64,000 nt of DNA, taken from the NCBI RefSeq assembly GCF_020400655.1, contig NZ_JAINRC010000007.1, forward strand, positions 186,001 to 250,000. The letters run 5' to 3'. Source of the stretch: Streptomyces spinosus. GTDB taxonomy: Bacteria; Actinomycetota; Actinomycetes; Streptomycetales; Streptomycetaceae. The notes under the pieces were generated by a model. That model was not told where the DNA came from. It was given only the letters and a program-made list of their open reading frames with translations, and made no database searches. A program made the translations under genes and the position numbers. How positions within the stretch are numbered: the stretch's first letter is position 1; the number at the start of each line of letters is the position of its first letter. This document shows, in pieces, positions 59,404 to 64,000 of the stretch.

Positions 59404-60276
59404 TCAGCCGAGGCCGAGGGTGCTCAGGGTGTGTTCGGCCATGCGCCGCTCGCCGAGGGCGTTGGGGTGGACGGGGACGACGTTCTGCCCGAACAGCAGC
59501 GGCTCGATCCAGCGGGTGCCGACGGCCTGGCAGGCGTCGTGCCCGGCCGAGACCTCGGAGAAGTCCACGTAGGTGGCGCCCGTCTCCTCGGCGGCGCGCC
59601 GGACCACGGCGTTGAGGTGCGCCTGGAGGGCGTGCAGGTAGGGCACGTCGCCGGTGGCGACGGGCAGCCTGACGAAGCAGGACGGGTCGGCGGTGGCGGG
59701 CGTGATCCACGGGTAGCCCAGCACCGCCACCCGGGCACGGGGGGCCTTGGCCCGGACGCTGCGCAGGGCGGACTTGAGCGCGGGATAGGTGCGGGCGTCG
59801 ATCTCGTCGTCGAAGGACGTGCCGTACCGGTCCGCGCAGGGACTGCCCTTGCCGCCGCTGAGGACGCCGGCGGTGCCGCAGGCGGTGACGGCGTTGATGA
59901 AGGTGCCGTTGTCGTTGCCGCCGATGGTGAGGGTCACCAGGTCGGTGTCGGCGCTGACCGCGTCGGCCTGGGGTGCGACGCCGGGGTACTGGGCCTCGGT
60001 GAAGTCCTTGGTCTGGGCGGCGCCACAGGTCACGTCCGTCAGCCGGGCCGCGGTCCGGGCGGCGATGACGTGGGGGTAGTTGGCCGTGGAGCGCAGACAG
60101 AGCGGGCTGGTGAGGTCGACGGGGAGGACACCGGAGGCGGCGCTGTAACTGTCGCCGAGGGCCGCGTAGTCCAGGGGCGCGGTGGCCCGGGCGGGGGCCG
60201 TGCCGAGGCCGAGGACCAGTGCGCCGACGGCCGCGCAGGCAGCGGTGAGGACTCGGCGCGGGGTGGGTAGGGACAT
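59404..60276 (-). CDS. Secreted SGNH/GDSL lipase-esterase
   Basis: 290-residue secreted esterase. Signal peptide MSLPTPRRVLTAACAAVGAL ... ARA. Block I YAALGDSYSAASG holds the nucleophile Ser; block III has GGNDNGTF; block V has VPVHPNALGERRMAE with the catalytic His. Several Cys suggest disulfides, as in Streptomyces GDSL lipases of known structure. The ATG at 60276 follows GGGGAGAG. It is convergent with the MpaB-like gene (27-bp gap). Confidence 0.93.
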   Translation of the reverse strand: MSLPTPRRVLTAACAAVGALVLGLGTAPARATAPLDYAALGDSYSAASGVLPVDLTSPLCLRSTANYPHVIAARTAARLTDVTCGAAQTKDFTEAQYPGVAPQADAVSADTDLVTLTIGGNDNGTFINAVTACGTAGVLSGGKGSPCADRYGTSFDDEIDARTYPALKSALRSVRAKAPRARVAVLGYPWITPATADPSCFVRLPVATGDVPYLHALQAHLNAVVRRAAEETGATYVDFSEVSAGHDACQAVGTRWIEPLLFGQNVVPVHPNALGERRMAEHTLSTLGLG

Positions 60277-60625
60277 GCGGTGCTCTCCCCTCTCGGGACA
60301 GGACACAGGGCGGACGGGCATGGCGGTGCCGTGGGGATGGCGGTGCCTTGGACATGGTGGTGCCGTGGGCGTGGCGGGGCGTGGCGGCGCGGAGGGCTGG
60401 GGTGCGAGACGACGCGGACGGCGTACGGGAGGCGACCGCGAGACGCGGGCTGTGGGGGGTGACGGCGGGGTTACCGTGGGGTACTACCGCTAGGTAATGT
60501 GAGGCCGCCGCGTCGCCGAGTCAACACGGTCGACAGAACTTCTTGAAAGTCGGAGCGTACTGATAGGGCGGGCGTTTTCGGGGCACTCGAAGGGCAGGAG
60601 CCCCGTCATCGGCTGGAGGCACGCC
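60277..60625. other. Gene-free stretch with short repeats and candidate promoter signals
   Basis: Three to four imperfect copies of ATGGCGGTGCCGTGGG lie at 60318-60384. TACCGCTAGGTA at 60485-60496 is a small palindrome, and GGGTAC (60479-60484) resembles the -10 element of stress-sigma (SigB-like) promoters; a -35 partner was not certain. No gene is seen. Confidence 0.45.
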
Positions 60626-60781
60626 ATGATCGCCCTCGGCATCATCCTGCTCATCATCGGCTTCATCACCGGCATCTCGATCCTGTGGACCATCGGCGTC
60701 ATCCTGCTGGTGGTGGGAGCCATCCTGTGGATCATGGGGTCCATGGGTCACGCGGTCGCCGGCCGCCGTCACTACTGGTGA
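60626..60781 (+). CDS. 51-residue two-helix membrane protein
   Basis: A very small protein, MIALGIILLIIGFITGISIL then WTIGVILLVVGAILWIMGSM and a short basic tail GHAVAGRRHYW. Two hydrophobic helices are separated by a Ser/Trp turn; the tail should face the cytosol. It resembles the small DUF6131-type proteins of actinomycetes. The ribosome site CTGGAGGC lies 7 nt before the ATG, and a hairpin follows the stop. Function unknown; a possible stress promoter lies upstream. Confidence 0.8.
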   Translation: MIALGIILLIIGFITGISILWTIGVILLVVGAILWIMGSMGHAVAGRRHYW

Positions 60782-60782
60782 G

Positions 60783-60847
60783 GGCCGCTCCGAACGAGCG
60801 GCCACAATGATCCCGCCCGGCGGGCGCGTCCAGCGCCCGCCGGGCGG
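60783..60847 (+). terminator. Two consecutive hairpins after the small membrane protein gene
   Basis: GGCCGCTC / GAGCGGCC (60783-60803) is followed by a perfect 15-bp stem CCGCCCGGCGGGCGC / GCGCCCGCCGGGCGG with a 5-base loop (60813-60847). The second is one of the strongest hairpins in the window. Confidence 0.8.
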
Positions 60848-61247
60848 CGTACGCGGGCGCCGGCGTCCGAGGTGGGCCGGGTCCGCGAGACCTGACACCG
60901 CTCCCGGAGGTAACGGCCCGTCAGCACCGGGGCCCGCGGACACCGCCCGGGGCGCCCGGCGTACGCGTCCGTCGCCGCCCGTCGGTGTCAGCGCCCGGAC
61001 AGCGCCCCGTCGCTGATCCCGGCTCAGCGGCCTGCCGACCGTGACGGGGAGCGCGGGGAGGGCCGGCGGCGAAGGCCGCCGGGGAACTGTCGCGGGCGCG
61101 CCTCGGAACTGTCCGTGATCCGTAACAGGGGGATCCCGCGCCCGGTCCCGGCCGTCCTGCCAGATGCACCGGTTGCGCTGCGCGGAGCTTCGGCTCGGCA
61201 ACGCACCGGCACGGCACAGGCATCGGCACGGCAGGGGGCGGACGGAC
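60848..61247. other. Gene-free stretch upstream of the polysaccharide deacetylase
   Basis: About 400 bp. GGAACTGTC occurs twice (61083 and 61105 region), and GGCACGGCA-like repeats precede the start codon. A long leader with possible RNA structure is conceivable, but no riboswitch class was recognised. Confidence 0.45.
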
Positions 61248-62021
61248 ATGGCGCGGCATGGTGGACGGGGATGGTACGGCCGGGTGATCGCGGCGGCGAT
61301 GGGGGTCACGGCGGTGGCCGCCGCCACTTCGGTGTGGACGGCGCAGGCCGGCCAGACCGGCGGCGGGGCCGCCGCACCGCGTGCCTCGGCCCGGGCCGCC
61401 GCGCCCGAGGGGCGGCCGGTGTCCGTCACGATCGCCCACGCCTCCGACCGGGGCGCGCACGCGGTGAACATCACCATCGACGACGGCCCGGACCCGGTCT
61501 GGACCCCGCAGGTGCTCCGAGTGCTGCGTGACAACGGCGTGAAGGCGACGTTCTGCATGGTCGGCACCCAGGCCGAGGCGCATCCGGAGCTGGTCCGGCA
61601 GGTGGTGGCCGCCGGGCACCGGCTGTGCGACCACACGGTGTCGCACGACACCACCATGGACACCAAGTCCCCGGCCTACCAGGCGCGGCAGATCGTGGAC
61701 GCCGAGCGGCAGATCACCAAGGCGTCGGGCGGGGTGCGGCCGATGTACTACCGGGCCCCCGGCGGCGCGTTCACCCCGTACAGCCGGAAGCTGGCGGCCT
61801 CGCACGGGATGCGGCCGCTGGGCTGGAACGTCGACTCCAAGGACTTCGAGCGGCCGGGCAGCGACGCGATCATCGCGACCGTCGAGCGGGAACTGCCGGG
61901 CGGGCCCACGATCCTCTTCCACGACGCGGGCGGCGACCGCTCCCAGACGGTGACGGCCCTGCGCGCCCTGCTGCCCCGGCTGAAGCAGCAGGGGTACGCG
62001 TTCGGCTTCCCTGTGCGCTGA
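61248..62021 (+). CDS. Secreted polysaccharide deacetylase (CE4/NodB family)
   Basis: 257-residue secreted enzyme: N-terminal signal (RVIAAAMGVTAVAAATSVWT), then the NodB domain. Motif 1 ITIDDGPDP provides the catalytic base and metal Asp, motif 2 HTVSH the two metal His, motif 3 YRAPGGAF, motif 4 NVDSKDF and motif 5 ILFHDAG. It should remove acetyl groups from chitin-like or peptidoglycan sugars. The ATG at 61248 follows AGGGGGCGGACGG; a GTG or longer start upstream is less likely. Monocistronic. Confidence 0.92.
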   Translation: MARHGGRGWYGRVIAAAMGVTAVAAATSVWTAQAGQTGGGAAAPRASARAAAPEGRPVSVTIAHASDRGAHAVNITIDDGPDPVWTPQVLRVLRDNGVKATFCMVGTQAEAHPELVRQVVAAGHRLCDHTVSHDTTMDTKSPAYQARQIVDAERQITKASGGVRPMYYRAPGGAFTPYSRKLAASHGMRPLGWNVDSKDFERPGSDAIIATVERELPGGPTILFHDAGGDRSQTVTALRALLPRLKQQGYAFGFPVR

Positions 62022-62137
62022 TCCGGCCTGTTCGGACGCCCTCGCACCCGGTGCGTCCCGGGGCACGGAGTGAGAGCGCCCTCTTGTGGCGTGTTCATGC
62101 AGTCCCTAGCCTCCGATGTGTTGTGCACAGCGAAATC

Positions 62138-62160
62138 GTCGTTGCGCATGTTGCAACGAC
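62138..62160. promoter_or_regulatory. Inverted-repeat operator upstream of the second sugar importer
   Basis: GTCGTTGC (62138-62145) and GCAACGAC (62153-62160) form a perfect 8-bp inverted repeat with a 7-bp spacer, ending 18 bp before the binding-protein start. It is typical of LacI-type operators in sugar-uptake operons. The regulator is not in the window, possibly beyond its right end. Confidence 0.65.
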
Positions 62161-62178
62161 TCATCGGAGGAGCACCGC

Positions 62179-63477
62179 ATGAAGCTGTCCGTCCGTCTTG
62201 CTGGGCTCACCGCGCTGGCCACCGCCCTCGTCGCCGCCTGCGCGCCCCAGACCTCCGGCACCTCCGCCTCCGACAAGGACGACAAGACCGGCACCGTGCG
62301 CGTCTGGCTCTTCCAGGAGGTCGACAACCAGCCCAAGCGGCGCGTCGTCGACGCGGTGATCGCCGGCTTCGAGAAGGCACACCGGGGCACCGACGTCACC
62401 GTCGAGTACATCCCCGTCGAGACGCGTGCCCAGCGCGTCAAGGCCGCCTTCAACGACCCCGAGTCCGCGCCCGACGTGATCGAGTACGGCAACACCGACA
62501 CCGCCGGCTACGTACGGGACGGCGGACTCGCGGACGTCACCCGGGAGTTCGACGCCTGGAGCGAGGCGGAGGACACCGATCCGACCGCCCGGCAGTCGGT
62601 CACCGTGGACGGCAAGGTCTACGGGGCGCCGTTCTTCGTCGGTGTCCGGGCGCTGTACTACCGCACCGACGTCCTGCGCGAACTAGGCCTGCGCGCACCG
62701 AGGTCGCAGGCCGAGCTGATCTCCACCGCGAGAAGGATCCGCGCCGCGAAACCCGGCCTGTACGGTCTGGCCGTCGGCGGCGCCTACACCTACGGCGCGA
62801 TGCCGTTCATCTGGGCCCACGGCGGTGATCTGGCCAGGGAGCAGGGTGGCGCGTACACCTCCGCCATCGACAGCCCGGCCGCCCGGAAGGGCATCGAGGC
62901 GTACACCTCCCTCTTCGGCGACGACAACTGTCCCGCCGCCAAGTGCGCGGGCATGGGCGGCAACGACACCGTGACGGCGTTCGCCTCCGGGAAGGCGGCC
63001 ATGGCGATCGGCGGCGACTTCAGCCACGCCGCCGTGGAGGCCGGCAAGGTCAAGGGGAAGTACGCGGTGGTGCCGCTGCCGGGGGTGGAGCCCGGCTCGA
63101 TCGCGCCGGCGTTCGCGGGCGGCAACAACATCGGCGTCCTGAAGAGCACGTCACACCGCACGCTCGCCGTGGACCTGATGGAACGGCTCGCCTCGAAGGA
63201 GACGCAAGGGGAGCTCTTCGACGCGATGGGCTTCCTGCCGACCTTCACGGACGTACGGCGGCGGGCCGCGGCCGAGAAGCCGTACGTGAAGCCGTTCGTC
63301 CAGACCCTCGCGGCCGGCACCAGGTTCGTGCCCGCCTCCCCCGCGTGGGCCCAGATCGACTCCTCGCTGGTGTTGCCGACCATGTTCCAGGAGATCGTCA
63401 GCGGCAAGAAGGACGTCGCGGCGGCTTCCGCCGACGCGGCGGAGAAGATGGACGACGCGTTCGGAGCCGCCAGGTGA
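62179..63477 (+). CDS. Sugar ABC importer, extracellular solute-binding lipoprotein
   Basis: 432-residue binding protein. The signal ends in lipobox LVAACA, so it is lipidated. RVWLFQEVDNQPKRRVVDAV, DVIEYGNTDTAGYVRDGGL and SGKAAMAIGGDFSHAA are typical of carbohydrate-binding cluster-1 proteins. The ATG at 62179 follows GGAGGAGCACCGC. It overlaps the next permease gene by 4 nt (GTGA). Ligand probably a mono- or disaccharide; not determined. Confidence 0.92.
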   Translation: MKLSVRLAGLTALATALVAACAPQTSGTSASDKDDKTGTVRVWLFQEVDNQPKRRVVDAVIAGFEKAHRGTDVTVEYIPVETRAQRVKAAFNDPESAPDVIEYGNTDTAGYVRDGGLADVTREFDAWSEAEDTDPTARQSVTVDGKVYGAPFFVGVRALYYRTDVLRELGLRAPRSQAELISTARRIRAAKPGLYGLAVGGAYTYGAMPFIWAHGGDLAREQGGAYTSAIDSPAARKGIEAYTSLFGDDNCPAAKCAGMGGNDTVTAFASGKAAMAIGGDFSHAAVEAGKVKGKYAVVPLPGVEPGSIAPAFAGGNNIGVLKSTSHRTLAVDLMERLASKETQGELFDAMGFLPTFTDVRRRAAAEKPYVKPFVQTLAAGTRFVPASPAWAQIDSSLVLPTMFQEIVSGKKDVAAASADAAEKMDDAFGAAR

Positions 63478-64000
63478 GCCGGCTGACGGCGCCTTCCGGG
63501 CCGGGACGCGTGGAGCCCCGGTGGGTGCGGGCGGTTCGCGGCGCGTCGCGCCCACGCGGCGGCAGCCGCGCCACGAACCCGGCCCCGCGCCGCCCGGGTG
63601 GATGGACGCCCTGGCTCTACGTGGCACCCGCCCTGCTCGTCCTGGGCGGCCTGCTGGTCTACCCCGTCTACCAGCTCGGCCTGATCTCGTTCATGGAGTA
63701 CACCCAGGCCCAGGTCAGCGGCGGGGAACCCACCCGCTTCCGGGGCCTGGCCAACTACACCGAACTCTTCGCCGACGACCAGTTCCGGCAGGTACTGCTG
63801 GCGACGGTCGGCTTCGCCGCGGCCTGTGTGCTCTGCACACTGGCGGTGGGCTGCGCGCTCGCCGTCCTGCTCACCCGGGTCCGCGCGGTCCCGCGGCTCG
63901 CCCTTCTGCTGGCCGCGCTGGGTGCGTGGGCCACACCGACCATCACCGGCTCGACGGTCTGGCTCTTCCTCTTCGACCCCGACTTCGGCCCGGTCGACCG
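63474..64000 (+). CDS. Sugar ABC importer permease (3' end beyond the window)
   Basis: The first 175 codons are present. After a basic tail comes helix 1 WLYVAPALLVLGGLLVYPVY, then the LANYTELFADDQFRQVLLAT segment and helices 2-3. MalF-type permease. The EAA loop lies beyond the right edge. The start is the GTG at 63474 inside the stop of the binding-protein gene. As in the first importer, no ATPase gene has appeared so far. Confidence 0.92.
   Translation, partial: MSRLTAPSGPGRVEPRWVRAVRGASRPRGGSRATNPAPRRPGGWTPWLYVAPALLVLGGLLVYPVYQLGLISFMEYTQAQVSGGEPTRFRGLANYTELFADDQFRQVLLATVGFAAACVLCTLAVGCALAVLLTRVRAVPRLALLLAALGAWATPTITGSTVWLFLFDPDFGPVD

Noticed and set aside
61000..61247. A c-di-AMP (ydaO-type) or other riboswitch before the deacetylase
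   Set aside because: The leader is long and GC-rich, but the conserved core of a known class could not be recognised by eye; a covariance-model search would be needed.
1..64000. A complete antibiotic biosynthetic gene cluster
   Set aside because: No polyketide, peptide-synthetase, terpene cyclase or RiPP core genes were found; regulators, transporters and methyltransferases are scattered and on both strands.
1..64000. tRNA, rRNA, insertion sequences or prophage
   Set aside because: None was recognised: no cloverleaf-like genes ending in CCA, no transposase or integrase motifs, no phage structural proteins.

Overview
The window reads as a chromosomal segment of a Streptomyces (or a very close actinomycete). 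The sequence is extremely GC-rich with strong third-position GC bias. Many genes start with GTG, or TTG, behind GGAGG-type ribosome sites. The gene content is typical of the genus: an SsgA-like sporulation protein, a LAL/LuxR giant regulator, a gamma-butyrolactone-receptor-like TetR protein, sugar ABC importers without their own ATPase, an LCP ligase, a Clp ATPase, and in-frame TTA codons in two genes. No rRNA, tRNA, CRISPR array, phage module or transposase was seen. Both ends are cut: a pirin gene on the left and an ABC permease on the right.

Layout. 0-5.5 kb: pirin (partial), SsgA-like protein, Dps, a 1.1 kb gene-free stretch with a 200-bp tandem repeat, NmrA-like protein, AraC regulator. 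5.6-12.4 kb: LAL regulator, an alpha/beta-hydrolase-like protein with a lost nucleophile and a TTA codon, and a sugar ABC importer (binding protein plus two permeases). 12.4-17.8 kb: a three-gene minus-strand operon (secreted VOC protein with a TTA codon, DUF5709 protein, small acidic protein), a P-loop kinase, an orphan FAD-binding subunit, an ACT protein, and a TetR/SDR divergent pair with a duplicated operator. 17.8-23 kb: MMPL transporter, methyltransferase remnant, ScbR-like receptor, MFS exporter. 23-29.7 kb: ECF sigma factor, Met/His-rich membrane protein, DUF1206 protein, LCP protein, a repeat-rich gene-free stretch, methyltransferase, STAS protein. 29.7-32.8 kb: Clp ATPase and a degenerate Nudix protein.

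32.9-37.7 kb is a compact lipid locus: alkyl-DHAP-synthase-like oxidase plus DAG-kinase-like protein on one strand, and TetR plus glycerol-3-phosphate dehydrogenase on the other. All the enzymes sit around the glycerol-phosphate/ether-lipid node. 38-45 kb: WGR/beta-propeller protein, SDR with a double palindromic operator, methyltransferase, GCS2 ligase, HxlR/azoreductase pair. 45-50.7 kb: a polyamine-type ABC importer with a FadR/GntR regulator and a soluble Cache-domain protein. 50.7-54 kb: small conserved genes, a DMT transporter, an AhpD-like protein. 54-60.3 kb: two translationally coupled secreted serine hydrolases, then a coupled cis-prenyltransferase/MpaB-like oxygenase pair with EF-hands, then a secreted GDSL esterase. 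60.3-64 kb: a 51-residue membrane protein, a polysaccharide deacetylase, and a second sugar ABC importer.

The most interesting items are: the coupled prenyltransferase/oxygenase/EF-hand pair; the ether-lipid-like cassette; a palindromic element that supplies the stop codon of two unrelated genes; the 200-bp tandem repeat; a ClpC-like ATPase lacking the ClpP-docking loop; and the hydrolase with a Gly in place of its nucleophile Ser. All functional calls rest on reading translated motifs, without database searches.
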